64,000 bases of DNA from Brevibacterium aurantiacum (GTDB lineage Bacteria > Actinomycetota > Actinomycetes > Actinomycetales > Brevibacteriaceae), in assembly GCF_007558825.1 (NCBI RefSeq), contig NZ_VLTK01000006.1, positions 190,639 through 254,638 of the forward strand, written 5' to 3'. Both the position numbers and the translations under genes were made by a program. Below are positions 17,721-26,152 of this stretch, one piece after another. Every line of letters starts with the position of its first letter. The stretch's first letter is position 1. Below the pieces are notes generated by a model. It made no database searches, was not told where the DNA came from, and saw only the letters and a program-made list of their open reading frames with translations.

Positions 17721-17745
17721 GGCTCTCTCCTTCAAGTGTTTAAGT

Positions 17746-17771
17746 CATCTAATCACTTAGTGAATCGAGTG
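17746..17771. promoter_or_regulatory. putative GntR operator, regulator promoter
   Basis: CATCTAATCACTT at 17746-17758 is followed by AGTGAAT, forming the palindrome TCACT-t-AGTGA. It lies about 25 bases upstream of the GntR start. The same 13-mer recurs at 18796 before the esterase gene. Confidence 0.65.
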
Positions 17772-17778
17772 TCAAGGG

Positions 17779-18738
17779 TCACTCATCGATGCGTGGGTGA
17801 TTCTCGAAGAAGGCCCATATCGTTTCCGTGGCGGAGAAGTGCTCGGTGACATAACCGCCTCCGCTGTACATGGTCTCACCTGGCCAGACGTGCCCGCCGT
17901 CGGCAACAGAATAGAGTTCGACATCGGCCCCGTCCTGGCAGTTCTGCCACTGGGTGCGCACGACTTTCTCACCCTTCTTGCCGACTTTCCTGTCCTTCGA
18001 GCCTGTGCAGCCTGCGGCCTCTGTCCATGGCTCCAGCCAGGTTCGCACTGCCGGATAGATCTCACCCTGGCGCTCGCCCCCCTCATAGTGCATGGTGGCG
18101 TCGCCGGTGCCGTGGATGGCGAGCATCGGCGTCGGATCGGAGTAATCACATCCCGCGAAGGACTGCGGGTAGTAGGCGCCGGCGACGGTGGCGAAGGCGG
18201 AGAATCTGTCCCGCAGCTGGCAGGCGAGGACCGAGACCATCCCGCCGCCGTTAGACTTTCCGGTCGCGTAGACGCGATCGAGATCGATGCAGTATTCACT
18301 TTCGATCGAGTCGAGCAGATCGGCGACGAAGCGCACGTCGTCGGCTCCGCTGGCGTATGGCGCGCCCTGCCAGGCACGTTTTCCGTCCTCGGCGATGCCG
18401 TCGGGGAAGACCGTGATGGCAGGCAGTGCGGGGAGTCCGGTGTAGTTCTGAAACTCCGCTCCGTCGGAGCCCCTGCCGTGGAAGCCGAGGATCAGCGGCA
18501 GCGGGGCGGTGAAGTCGTAGTCGCGGGGAATGTTGACCCGGTAGGTTCGTTCCTCGCCCGCCGAGGTGATCGTGCCCTGGTCGTTCCCTGGCTTATTCTC
18601 GACCCCGCACCCCGATGAGGTGTGACTCTGGTCCTGGCTGGGCGGGGAGGCGGCGGCGTCGGTTCGCGGTGTGAGTGCAAGTGCCAGGCCGAGCACGAGG
18701 GCCAGGATCAAGCTGATGGGCAGTGTGCGTTTCATCAT
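17779..18738 (-). CDS. secreted PHB-depolymerase-like alpha/beta-hydrolase
   Basis: This 319-residue protein has a signal peptide (about residues 1-29) and an alpha/beta-hydrolase domain of the polyhydroxybutyrate depolymerase/LpqC/feruloyl esterase group. The oxyanion region is LGFHGRGSD, the nucleophile is Ser162 in TGKSNGGG, the acid is probably the Asp in HGTGDATM, and the base is His283 in GGHVWPG. Cysteines in SSGCG, SEYC, FAGCD, AAGC and NCQD suit a disulfide-containing exported enzyme. It should cleave an extracellular ester (polyester, feruloyl or glycoside ester). Start choice is uncertain (ATG 18738 or 18735; TTG 18747). The promoter shares a GntR operator-like motif with the neighbouring regulator. 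Confidence 0.85.
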   Translation of the reverse strand: MMKRTLPISLILALVLGLALALTPRTDAAASPPSQDQSHTSSGCGVENKPGNDQGTITSAGEERTYRVNIPRDYDFTAPLPLILGFHGRGSDGAEFQNYTGLPALPAITVFPDGIAEDGKRAWQGAPYASGADDVRFVADLLDSIESEYCIDLDRVYATGKSNGGGMVSVLACQLRDRFSAFATVAGAYYPQSFAGCDYSDPTPMLAIHGTGDATMHYEGGERQGEIYPAVRTWLEPWTEAAGCTGSKDRKVGKKGEKVVRTQWQNCQDGADVELYSVADGGHVWPGETMYSGGGYVTEHFSATETIWAFFENHPRIDE

Positions 18739-18795
18739 CGAATGCAATGTTCTTCCTTTGATCGTCGGTGATCGTGGGCATAACAATACACGAGA

Positions 18796-18815
18796 CATCT
18801 AATCACTTGATGAAT
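18796..18815. promoter_or_regulatory. putative GntR operator, esterase promoter
   Basis: CATCTAATCACTT followed by GATGAAT repeats the 17746 site (13 identical bases, then the same TGAAT after two changed bases), about 58 bases upstream of the esterase ATG. Confidence 0.65.
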
Positions 18816-18857
18816 TAATTTGAACGCGCACTATCCCGGTTGGGTCAGCAGGCGGGG

Positions 18858-19511
18858 TCAGTCGGCCCTATCGCTGGTGAGTGTTGACCAGTTCTCGCAT
18901 GTCAGTGCCATCGCCCGGTCGGCGTCGCCGGCACGGACGGAGGCAACGATCTCCGCGTGCTGCTGGGGCGAGGCGGATCCCTTGACGGAATCGAAATGCA
19001 GATATTCGGCTCGGCGCAGCGTCGCGGTGACGACTTCCAGATGATCGGGAATGAGGGGATTGCCGCTGCGAGCCAGTGCGACCTCATGGAATGCATCATC
19101 GGCGGTGATGGCAGCGTCGATGTCGGCATTGCGCAGGGCCGATCTCAGCTCTTCGTTGGCGGCTTCCATTCCGGAGATATCGGATTCGTTGAGGTGCGGG
19201 AATGCGAGGCTCATGGCTAAAGCGTGCAGCTGAGCCGCGATCTGGCGGGCGTGGACGACTGCCTCGGGATTCTCCGGTGCCACGCGGGTCATGCGTCCCG
19301 GTTCGGCCACGACCAATCCGGCCTGTGCCAGGCGCTGAAGAGCCTCGCGGACAGGAGTGCGTGAGACCTGCAGCCATGCGCCCAGCTCCTGGTCACGCAG
19401 CTGTTCCCCGGGAGCCAGTTGGCCCCGAACGATGGCGTCGCGGATCGAGCGATAGACGTCATCGCGCAGCAGCCTCCGCTGGGGGATCGGCGCATTCGTG
19501 GGAATCGGCAC
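18858..19511 (-). CDS. GntR-family (FCD) regulator, candidate acdS repressor
   Basis: This 217-residue regulator has a GntR winged helix (RDAIVRGQLAPGEQLRDQEL, then VSRTPVREALQRL) and an FCD domain with the usual metal or ligand histidines. It is divergent from the ACC deaminase gene across about 200 bases containing a 16-bp palindrome on the acdS -10 box. Regulation of acdS by an adjacent Lrp-type protein is well known in proteobacteria. A GntR regulator in that position is the actinobacterial arrangement seen here, and its ligand is unknown. Confidence 0.85.
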   Translation of the reverse strand: MPIPTNAPIPQRRLLRDDVYRSIRDAIVRGQLAPGEQLRDQELGAWLQVSRTPVREALQRLAQAGLVVAEPGRMTRVAPENPEAVVHARQIAAQLHALAMSLAFPHLNESDISGMEAANEELRSALRNADIDAAITADDAFHEVALARSGNPLIPDHLEVVTATLRRAEYLHFDSVKGSASPQQHAEIVASVRAGDADRAMALTCENWSTLTSDRAD

Positions 19512-19601
19512 TCTCGACCTCTCGATCCTGATCTATGGGGTGGATGTCTACAGGGTGGACGCGCCCGGCAGTCCTGGCATGTGGGACAGGGCGCTGGCCC
19601 C

Positions 19602-19634
19602 ATTGTAGTCCTCACCAGAATGCAATATATTGCA
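19602..19634 (+). promoter_or_regulatory. acdS promoter with overlapping palindromic operator
   Basis: TTGTAG (19602-19607), a 17-base spacer and TATATT (19625-19630) form a good promoter. The perfect 16-bp palindrome ATGCAATATATTGCAT (19619-19634) covers the -10. A repressor bound there would block transcription, and the adjacent divergent GntR protein is the obvious candidate. Confidence 0.75.
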
Positions 19635-19710
19635 TATCGCCGGCACTTATCGGCAGCGGCTTGAAGCAGCTGCTCTCCAGCTTCCAGCACCACCAGACGA
19701 AGAGGACACC

Positions 19711-20799
19711 ATGCCAATCACCGATTTCGAACGCTACCCGCTGACCTTCGGGCCCAGCCCGGTCCACGAGCTGAAGCGACTGAGCGACCACCTCGGTGGG
19801 GCTCGGGTGTGGGCCAAGCGAGAGGACGTGAACTCCGGTCTCGCGTTCGGGGGCAACAAGACCCGCAAGCTCGAATACATCGTTCCCGACATCCTCGCCT
19901 CCGGCGCGGACACGCTCGTCTCGATCGGCGGTTACCAGTCGAACCACACTCGCCAGGTCGCTGCCGTCGCGGCGCACCTGGGGCTGAAGTCGCGCCTCGT
20001 GCAGGAGCGCTGGGTCGACTGGGATGACCCGGTCAACGACAAGGTCGGCAACATCGAACTCTCCCGCATCATGGGCGCCGATGTGCATCTCGACTCGGCT
20101 GGATTCGACATCGGCATCCGGTCCAGCTGGGAGAATGCCATCGCGGAGGTTGAGGCTGCAGGAGGCAGGCCCTACCCCATCCCGGCCGGTGCCTCTGAGC
20201 ACAAGTTCGGTGCACTCGGATTCGTCAACTGGGCCTACGAGGTCGCCGAGCAGGAGAAGGAGCTCGGCGTCTTCTTCGACACGATCATCGTATGCACGGT
20301 CACCGGCTCCACCCACGCGGGAATGATCGCGGGCTTCGCCGCACTCGAGGCGGCAGGAGGTCCACATCGCCAGGTCATCGGCATCGACGCCTCTGCAACC
20401 CTGGACAAGACCCGTGATCAGGTCAAACGCATCGCGAACAACGCAGCAGGTCTCATCGGACTCGGTCGGGAGATCACCGATGAGGATGTCGACATCCGCT
20501 CCGGCTGGGAAGGCCCGGCCTACGGCATCCCCGACGAATCGACCATCAACGCGATCCGCACAACCGCGGAACTCGAAGGTGTCATCCTCGACCCTGTCTA
20601 CGAGGGCAAGTCGATGGCTGGCCTCCTCGACCTCGTCGGCCAAGCTGATGCCGTCGGCCCAGCTGGTGCCGACGGTCAGGCTGAAGACGAAGGCCAGGCT
20701 GATGCCGGAGACCGGGGCGCAGTGGCGAAGGATTCGACGGTTCTCTACGCTCACCTCGGCGGACAGCTGGCGCTCAATGCCTACAGCTCGATCTTCTGA
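19711..20799 (+). CDS. acdS: 1-aminocyclopropane-1-carboxylate deaminase
   Basis: This PLP enzyme converts ACC, the plant ethylene precursor, to 2-oxobutyrate and ammonia. PLP lysine is K50 in [12 protein letters not shown], with S77 and N78 in GGYQSNHT. Y297-E298 in [12 protein letters not shown] and L349 in YAHLGG match the Tyr/Glu/Leu set that separates true ACC deaminase from D-cysteine desulfhydrase, which has Thr at the last two positions. At 362 residues it is about 25 longer than typical because of an Ala/Asp/Gly/Gln-rich insertion at about 311-341 just before the last strand. ATG 19711 has an AGAGGA site; the frame is open from 19630. Confidence 0.92.
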   Translation: MPITDFERYPLTFGPSPVHELKRLSDHLGGARVWAKREDVNSGLAFGGNKTRKLEYIVPDILASGADTLVSIGGYQSNHTRQVAAVAAHLGLKSRLVQERWVDWDDPVNDKVGNIELSRIMGADVHLDSAGFDIGIRSSWENAIAEVEAAGGRPYPIPAGASEHKFGALGFVNWAYEVAEQEKELGVFFDTIIVCTVTGSTHAGMIAGFAALEAAGGPHRQVIGIDASATLDKTRDQVKRIANNAAGLIGLGREITDEDVDIRSGWEGPAYGIPDESTINAIRTTAELEGVILDPVYEGKSMAGLLDLVGQADAVGPAGADGQAEDEGQADAGDRGAVAKDSTVLYAHLGGQLALNAYSSIF

Positions 20800-21163
20800 G
20801 CCGTTCCGTCACAACGAAGGGTTGGCCGCCTCGTTCAACGCTGAGTCAGAATTTCGCTGTTGCCTTGACGCAAAAACCTGACTCAGCCTTGAATGAGCGC
20901 CGCGGCGCGGTGCAGATATCGTGAGCCCGTCGTGCCGTGGATGCGGATTTCGTGACATCACCCGCGAAATCCGCACAACCTCGGCGAGGGTGGTCCGGGC
21001 TGTCGCGAACTGATGATTCCCCCAGGTTCCGCCACTTGTTGCGCACGTCACGTGTTGATAGCGTGAGAGGCAGGCATACGCGATCCGTCGATTTCGGCGG
21101 TGAACAGCGATGCAAACGCCTTATCCGGCGCCACCAGGGCGCCACTAGTCAAAGGAGTCTGGA
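20800..21163. other. intergenic region between acdS and the aldehyde dehydrogenase
   Basis: This 364-base non-coding spacer contains one strong inverted repeat (20834-20893, listed separately) and an otherwise unremarkable promoter region before the dehydrogenase. TTGATA near 21053 may be a -35, but no convincing -10 pairs with it. No small gene was found. Confidence 0.5.
20834..20893. terminator. long inverted repeat after acdS
   Basis: TTCAACGCTGAGTCAG (20834-20849) pairs with CTGACTCAGCCTTGAA (20878-20893) with one mismatch in 16, around a 28-base loop. It starts 35 bases after the acdS stop. It is most likely a transcript-end hairpin, although the long loop and lack of a T-run are atypical. 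Confidence 0.5.
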
Positions 21164-22558
21164 ATGAGCAATGTAGGCAGTGCTGCAGGCGGCTACCGTG
21201 TCGAGAACCCAGCCACGGGCGAGGTCGTCGAGAGATTCGACAACGCCACTGACGCGCAGATCGAGGAGACTCTCGACGCAGCTCACAAGGGCTTCCTGAG
21301 CTGGCGCGAGAAGACGATTGAGGAGCGCGGTGCGATCGTGAACAAGGTCGCCGCCCTGTTCGGTGAGCGCAAGGAAGAACTCGCGACGGTCATCGCCTTG
21401 GAGATGGGCAAGCCCGTCGCCGAAGGCATCGAAGAGGCCGAGTTCTGCGAGGCCATCTTCAACTACTACGCGGATAACGGCCCGAAGTTCGCCGCGGACG
21501 AGCCGATCGAATCGATGTCGGGCGGCAAGGCATTCATCCAGCGCCGACCCGTCGGAGCACTCCTGGGCATCATGCCCTGGAACTTCCCGTACTACCAGGT
21601 CGCCCGCTTCGCGGCGCCCAACCTGGTGCTGGGAAACACGATCATCCTCAAGCATGCGGAGATCTGCCCCCGTTCATCGGCGATCATCGCCGACATCATG
21701 AAGGAGGCAGGAGTTCCCGAGGGCGTGTACAACAACATCTACGCCACGCATGAGCAGATCGAGACCGTCATCGCCGATGACCGGGTCGAAGGCGTCTCGC
21801 TGACAGGCTCCGAGCGTGCCGGTTCGGCCGTGGCCGCCACAGCGGGCAAGAACCTCAAGAAGGCTGTCCTCGAGCTCGGCGGCTCCGATCCCTACATCGT
21901 CCTCGACACTGACAACATGGACGAAGCTGTGGACACGGCGTGGGGCACCCGCCTCTACAACACCGGTCAGGTCTGCAACGCGAACAAGCGGATGATCGTC
22001 ATGAATGACATCTACGATGACTTCGTGTCCGGACTGACCAAGCGCGCCCAGGATTGGACGAAGGGCACCCCCGACGAGGCGGGCGACGGCAAGTATTCGC
22101 CCATGTCCTCACGTGGTGCTGCGGAGAACCTGCGCAAGCAGCTCGACCGTGCAGTCGAGCAGGGTGCGAAACTCGTCGGCGGCGAGCTCGCCAGCGACGG
22201 TTCCGCCTACGTATCGCCAGCCGTGCTGACCGGGATCACCTCGGACATGGACGCCTACCGCGAGGAGCTTTTCGGACCCGTGGCCACCGTCTACAAGGTG
22301 AGCAGCGACGACGAAGCACTCACGCTGGCCAATGACACCCGCTTCGGTCTCGGCGGCGCCGTGTTCTCGAAGGACGAAGAGCGTGCTGCGAAGCTGGCTC
22401 AGCGTCTCGACGTGGGCATGACGAACGTCAACACACCAGGCGGCGAAGGTGCGGAGATTCCGTTCGGCGGCACCAAGCGTTCAGGCTTCGGCCGCGAGCT
22501 CGGCCCCTACGGCATGGACGAGTTCGTCAACAAGCGCATGTACTACGTCGCTGACTGA
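21164..22558 (+). CDS. NAD(P)-dependent succinate-semialdehyde-type dehydrogenase
   Basis: This 464-residue protein of the aldehyde dehydrogenase superfamily is closest to the Sad/YneI-like succinate semialdehyde dehydrogenase group. Evidence is the PWNFPYYQVARFAAPNLVLG segment, the general base Glu237 in LELGGSDPYIV, and the nucleophile Cys271 in NTGQVCNANKR. It oxidises an aliphatic semialdehyde to the acid, in the last step of GABA or related catabolism. The substrate is inferred from family. It has an AAAGGAG site before the ATG, lies alone, and ends in a strong hairpin. No GABA transaminase is next to it. Confidence 0.85.
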   Translation: MSNVGSAAGGYRVENPATGEVVERFDNATDAQIEETLDAAHKGFLSWREKTIEERGAIVNKVAALFGERKEELATVIALEMGKPVAEGIEEAEFCEAIFNYYADNGPKFAADEPIESMSGGKAFIQRRPVGALLGIMPWNFPYYQVARFAAPNLVLGNTIILKHAEICPRSSAIIADIMKEAGVPEGVYNNIYATHEQIETVIADDRVEGVSLTGSERAGSAVAATAGKNLKKAVLELGGSDPYIVLDTDNMDEAVDTAWGTRLYNTGQVCNANKRMIVMNDIYDDFVSGLTKRAQDWTKGTPDEAGDGKYSPMSSRGAAENLRKQLDRAVEQGAKLVGGELASDGSAYVSPAVLTGITSDMDAYREELFGPVATVYKVSSDDEALTLANDTRFGLGGAVFSKDEERAAKLAQRLDVGMTNVNTPGGEGAEIPFGGTKRSGFGRELGPYGMDEFVNKRMYYVAD

Positions 22559-22612
22559 CCGTCACGCTGAGCTGCAGTTGACCGGCGCGTAACGTCGATC
22601 GCTGCTGAGTAA

Positions 22613-22661
22613 AGGAGCAATCAGTGCGGAATCCGACGTGATTCTCGCACCGATTGCTCCT
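22613..22661. terminator. strong bidirectional terminator
   Basis: AGGAGCAATC pairs with GATTGCTCCT. The interior continues the pairing (GTGCG/CGCAC and GAATC/GATTC) with single-base interruptions, giving a nearly 20-bp stem with a 6-base loop. It lies between the convergent dehydrogenase and winged-helix genes. Confidence 0.75.
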
Positions 22662-22734
22662 CTACTCTCTTTCGCGGACGATGGGAGTGAATATAGTCGG
22701 AGCCTCGACATGTGTGTGGGGCGGCACAGAAGTT

Positions 22735-23160
22735 TCAGCTGGTCGCGATGCGGTGAGAGCGCAGCCCGCCCAGTGCTGTCGTCACCTGGGCGGGATCAGT
22801 GCTGGTGTCGGCGAACCATTTCTGAGCCGCCGCCTCCGCGAGCCCTTCGGCCTGGTCGATGAGGAAGGCTCCGCTCTCGGTGAGGACGAAAGTGCCGCTC
22901 TCGGATCGCTCGACCCAGCCGAGCTTCTCCAGGGGCCGCACTGCGCGCAGAGCCTGTGAAGCTGACTCATCCATCGCCTCGGCGAGCTCGGAGCGGGTCA
23001 GCCCTTCGTCCGAGGTCTTCGAGCCGTCGTCGCGGCGGCCGATGGCCCGCAGGCGTCGCAGATCGTCGAAGGACAAGCCGACCCGTTCGAGTGCTCCGGA
23101 TATGCGCATGTCCAGTCCGCTCTTCGAGCAAGACACAAGCAGTGCAGCCGCGAGGCTCAT
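22735..23160 (-). CDS. MarR/winged-helix-like small protein
   Basis: This 141-residue protein has a helical N-terminus followed by a winged-helix-like core: LTRSELAEAMDESASQALRA as helix-turn-helix, then LEKLGWVERSESGTFVLTESG as the wing. The wing pattern is typical of MarR/PadR-like regulators. No ligand domain is evident. The ATG at 23160 overlaps the DUF6204 stop (ATGA) and has an AAGGGTGA site. It is the last gene of a TetR-DUF6204-winged-helix operon. It could act as a second DNA-binding protein or as a non-DNA-binding adaptor. Confidence 0.65.
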   Translation of the reverse strand: MSLAAALLVSCSKSGLDMRISGALERVGLSFDDLRRLRAIGRRDDGSKTSDEGLTRSELAEAMDESASQALRAVRPLEKLGWVERSESGTFVLTESGAFLIDQAEGLAEAAAQKWFADTSTDPAQVTTALGGLRSHRIATS

Positions 23161-23498
23161 CGACTCACCCTTCGACACAGCTTGACGTCCTCGACGCAGA
23201 CCGATGAGATGTCGACGAGTCTGCCGCTTAGGCCCCTCTTGTCGAGGTCGGCCTTCGCGAGCTCTTCGGCGCGCAGATGGGCGATCACTTCGGCATCGTC
23301 GGGAGATTCCTCCTCGACAACGATCTCGAACCGGTGCTGATAAGTGACCAGTTCGGACGTGTAGAGGAACGTGCCCTCCGAGGTGAAGCGCGCGGTGAAC
23401 ATATCGTGATCGTCCTGCGCCGCTCGCAGTGCTGTGCGCTGGGAGTCGTTGAGGTCGGCGAAGCGGCCTCGGACCGTAGTGCGGTAGGTGCGGATCAT
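23157..23498 (-). CDS. DUF6204 family protein
   Basis: This 113-residue soluble protein has the N-terminal pattern TYRTTVRGRFADLNDSQRTA, the central HDMFTARFTSEGTFLY segment and a hydrophilic C-terminus. It matches the DUF6204 family of actinobacteria, small alpha/beta proteins often next to regulators. No activity is known. Its start overlaps the TetR stop and its stop overlaps the next start, both by ATGA, so all three proteins are made from one transcript under the TetR promoter. Confidence 0.75.
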   Translation of the reverse strand: MIRTYRTTVRGRFADLNDSQRTALRAAQDDHDMFTARFTSEGTFLYTSELVTYQHRFEIVVEEESPDDAEVIAHLRAEELAKADLDKRGLSGRLVDISSVCVEDVKLCRRVSR

Positions 23499-24142
23499 GA
23501 ATGTGTTCCTTGTGGATCTGCGGTTGTGGTGCTGCGGGTGGCGTGGTCGAAGAGTGCCAACAACTCAGAGGTCATGGCTTCTGTATGGGCGGATCCTCCT
23601 CTGCGGCTCAGGCTCGCGGCCGTCGTGTCGAGGACCGAACGGAGTGCCAGAGCCATCGTGAGCGGGTCGAATCTGCGCATCTGCCCGAGTCGTTGTCCCT
23701 CCTCGAACAGTGCGACCAGATCGCCGGCGGAGTCCTTGGCCCGATCGTCATAAGATTCGGCGCCGCTGCGGCTGAGGTACTCGACCGCGGCGACGATGGC
23801 TGCCGCCGAGGCCGGTTTGGTTCGGGAGTAGTCCATCGAGGTGGTGATGTAGTTCGCCAGCCGTGTTCTGGTTGAGGCGGGGCGGGACAGAACTTCAGTC
23901 AGCTGTGTGCCCAGGTCAATCGCGACCGAATGGACCACGGCGCTGGCGAGTTCGACCTTGTCGGCAAAATTCCCATGTATCGCACCCCGGCTGAAGCCTG
24001 CGTGCTCGGCGACCGCATTGAGCGGGGAGCCCGCCACGCCATTCGTGGCAAAGAGGTCGATTGCCGCAGCGATGAGGTCGCTGCGAGTTCTCTCCTGGCT
24101 CTCTCTGCGTGTGAGGCGGGGACGCTTGGGTGATGATGCCAT
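23495..24142 (-). CDS. TetR-family transcriptional regulator
   Basis: This 215-residue protein has an N-terminal TetR helix-turn-helix (LIAAAIDLFATNGVAGSPLN followed by VAEHAGFSRGAIHGNFADK) and a variable all-helical C-terminal ligand domain. It heads a three-gene operon and has an 18-bp palindrome overlapping its promoter and leader, which strongly suggests autorepression. ATG 24142 is used; a TTG at 24160 in frame is possible. The transcript leader is very short. No efflux or catabolic gene is in the operon, so the effector is not predictable. Confidence 0.88.
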   Translation of the reverse strand: MASSPKRPRLTRRESQERTRSDLIAAAIDLFATNGVAGSPLNAVAEHAGFSRGAIHGNFADKVELASAVVHSVAIDLGTQLTEVLSRPASTRTRLANYITTSMDYSRTKPASAAAIVAAVEYLSRSGAESYDDRAKDSAGDLVALFEEGQRLGQMRRFDPLTMALALRSVLDTTAASLSRRGGSAHTEAMTSELLALFDHATRSTTTADPQGTHS

Positions 24143-24158
24143 GCATTCAGGATACATC

Positions 24159-24194
24159 AAAGTATCTGAATACTTTAAAGTATATTAAATTCAA
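24159..24194 (-). promoter_or_regulatory. TetR operon promoter with two overlapping palindromes
   Basis: On the minus strand TTGAAT (24194-24189), 16 bases, then TATTCA (24172-24167) form the promoter. AAAGTAT-ctga-ATACTTT (24159-24176) is a perfect inverted repeat across the -10 and start region. TACTTTAAAGTA (24171-24182) is a second perfect palindrome overlapping it. Confidence 0.75.
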
Positions 24195-24285
24195 ATCTAT
24201 GGTCATCGACGCGAACTCGCCCGTGCCTCCAGATCTCAGGGCGCGGGCGAGTGCGGTGGTGCGCGGGGAGCTCGTCGAGAAGCTG

Positions 24286-25689
24286 TCAGTTTCCGGCGGA
24301 CTTTGCAGCGGCGCGCTCCTCGGCGGTTGGGATCTGAACGATCGGTCCGAGCACCACCGTGTAGAAGAAGATGCCGATGCCCAGGATGACTCCGCAGACG
24401 ATGAACGCGGCTCCGAAACCGCCGGTGGCCTGAACAACGAAGCCAGTGACGATCGGTGCCGAGACGCCGATGAGGTTGTTCACCGAGTTCATGATCGAGC
24501 CTGTCGCACCGATCCCGCCCTCGGGGGCGATGAGCGCAGGCAGGGAGTTGGTGACGCAGAAGGAGACCGTGATCCCGCTGGTGCCCAGGGTGATCCAGAA
24601 CAGGGCCCAGCCCGGGTCCTCTGTGAAGGCCGCCCCCATCACCGTCATGGCCAGGAGCATCCCCGCAACGATGAAGGTCTTGCGGACAGCCGTGCCTGAC
24701 TTCCCGATCCGCATCAGGTGGTCAAGCAGCCAGCCGGGGAAGATGAACTCGACGGCCACGGCGACGAGCCAAGGCAGGGCAGTGAAGATACCCGAGGACA
24801 TCACGCTCATGCCCATCTCCGACTGCAGGTAACCAGGCAGCCACGTCAGGAGCATCCACTGCGTATAGCCGGCGCATCCGAGGCCCAGGGACATGCCCCA
24901 GACTTTGCGCTGCTTGAGGATGTAGCCGAGGTTGGCCAGAGGGTTGGGGCGAGGTGCGTCCTCGTCCTGCGCTCCACCCTCACGTATGTATTCGAGTTCG
25001 GAGTCGTTCAGCTTGCCAAGACGGTTCATCTCCTTGGGGTCGCGATACTTCCAGAAGAAGACGAACACATAGGCAAGGCTGAGGATGCCCATGGCCACGA
25101 AGGCTCCGCGCCAGCCGAAGGACACGACGGCAATGGCCACGAGTGGGAAGCCGATGACATTGGACAGGCGCTGACCGGAGTCGAAGATCGCTGTCGCCGT
25201 TCCGCGTTCGGAGCGCGGGAACCAATAGCCCGTTGCCTTCATCGCTCCGGGGAAGATCGGTGATTCGGCCATGCCGAGGATGATGCGAGCCAGAATGAGC
25301 AGACCGGTGCCGCTGATGATCGCAGTGATGAAGCAGGAGACGCTCCACATGATCGTCGCGACCCTGAAGACCCACTTGATGCCGATCTTGTCGAGGAGGA
25401 GGCCGGCAGGAATCTGCATGAGCACGTAGGACCAGCCGAAACTGGACAGGACGATGCCCATCTCACCAGCGGTGAGCCCGAAGTCCTCCCGAATATGGCC
25501 CTCTGCCACAGCGATCGAGCTGCGGTCGATGTAGTTGATGAGCACACCGAAGAACAGCAGGATCGCAATCGCCCACCGCATCTTGCCGATGCCCGACCGG
25601 TTGGGTTTCACCCCCGGAGTGTGGGTTTCCTGCGGGGTGAACTTGAGCTCGTCCGGATCGGCGCTGTTCGCCTGGGGCTGAGGCTCCAC
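24286..25689 (-). CDS. MFS transporter, anion:cation symporter (ACS) type
   Basis: This 467-residue carrier has 12 predicted helices. It has the ACS-family start (INYIDRSSIAVA), the inter-domain RPNPLANLGYILK loop, and typical GMAESPIFPGAMKATGYWFP and GWRGAFVAMG segments seen in glucarate, galactonate and phthalate transporters. A carboxylate or acidic sugar is the likely substrate. The GTG at 25689 has a GAAGGGA site at normal spacing; an in-frame ATG at 25788 lies upstream in sequence that looks non-coding. It is divergent from the ligase/ketosynthase/dehydrogenase set and could move that pathway's substrate or product. Confidence 0.85.
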   Translation of the reverse strand: MEPQPQANSADPDELKFTPQETHTPGVKPNRSGIGKMRWAIAILLFFGVLINYIDRSSIAVAEGHIREDFGLTAGEMGIVLSSFGWSYVLMQIPAGLLLDKIGIKWVFRVATIMWSVSCFITAIISGTGLLILARIILGMAESPIFPGAMKATGYWFPRSERGTATAIFDSGQRLSNVIGFPLVAIAVVSFGWRGAFVAMGILSLAYVFVFFWKYRDPKEMNRLGKLNDSELEYIREGGAQDEDAPRPNPLANLGYILKQRKVWGMSLGLGCAGYTQWMLLTWLPGYLQSEMGMSVMSSGIFTALPWLVAVAVEFIFPGWLLDHLMRIGKSGTAVRKTFIVAGMLLAMTVMGAAFTEDPGWALFWITLGTSGITVSFCVTNSLPALIAPEGGIGATGSIMNSVNNLIGVSAPIVTGFVVQATGGFGAAFIVCGVILGIGIFFYTVVLGPIVQIPTAEERAAAKSAGN

Positions 25690-26152
25690 AGTGAGTCCCT
25701 TCGTTGGTATCTCGGTATGGGTGTCTCGGTCGTCGATGACCGAGCGACATGGGAATGGACTCTGGGGCGGCAACGCCCGTGATTCCACGATATGGAAATG
25801 GTATTTCGTTAGAGCCAGGTCAACGTATAACGGCAGTTAATGGAATGTCAAAGAGCCTGCTTTGCTGAGTAGTTCCGGGCGGTTATCGAAAGCAAGGGAA
25901 AATGGATGATGCGCCACGTCTGCGCTGGTAGCAGGGTCAGGTCGAAATTTAATCCGATATTTCGGATTGTCGTCTCCGGTTAGACAATTGCGCGTTTTCG
26001 CGCCGATCGACCGAAGCCCGATAATTGAATGATTACAGATTAAGAATTGAAACCGGTGACTCCTATACTGGGGAAGCGGCCCAGACCGGGCCCATCGGCA
26101 GGCTGAGGACGCACCCGGATCCGGCCAGGCCGCAGCTATCTGGAGGTCATAC
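25690..26152. other. divergent control region with three palindromes
   Basis: This 463-base, AT-rich spacer lies between the MFS carrier and the adenylate-forming ligase. It holds GAAAT-ggt-ATTTC (25795-25807), AATCCGA-tatt-TCGGATT (25951-25968, 7-bp arms) and GCGCG-tttt-CGCGC (25990-26003). TATACT at 26064-26069 is a likely -10 for the ligase operon, with a poor -35. No gene was found. Confidence 0.6.
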
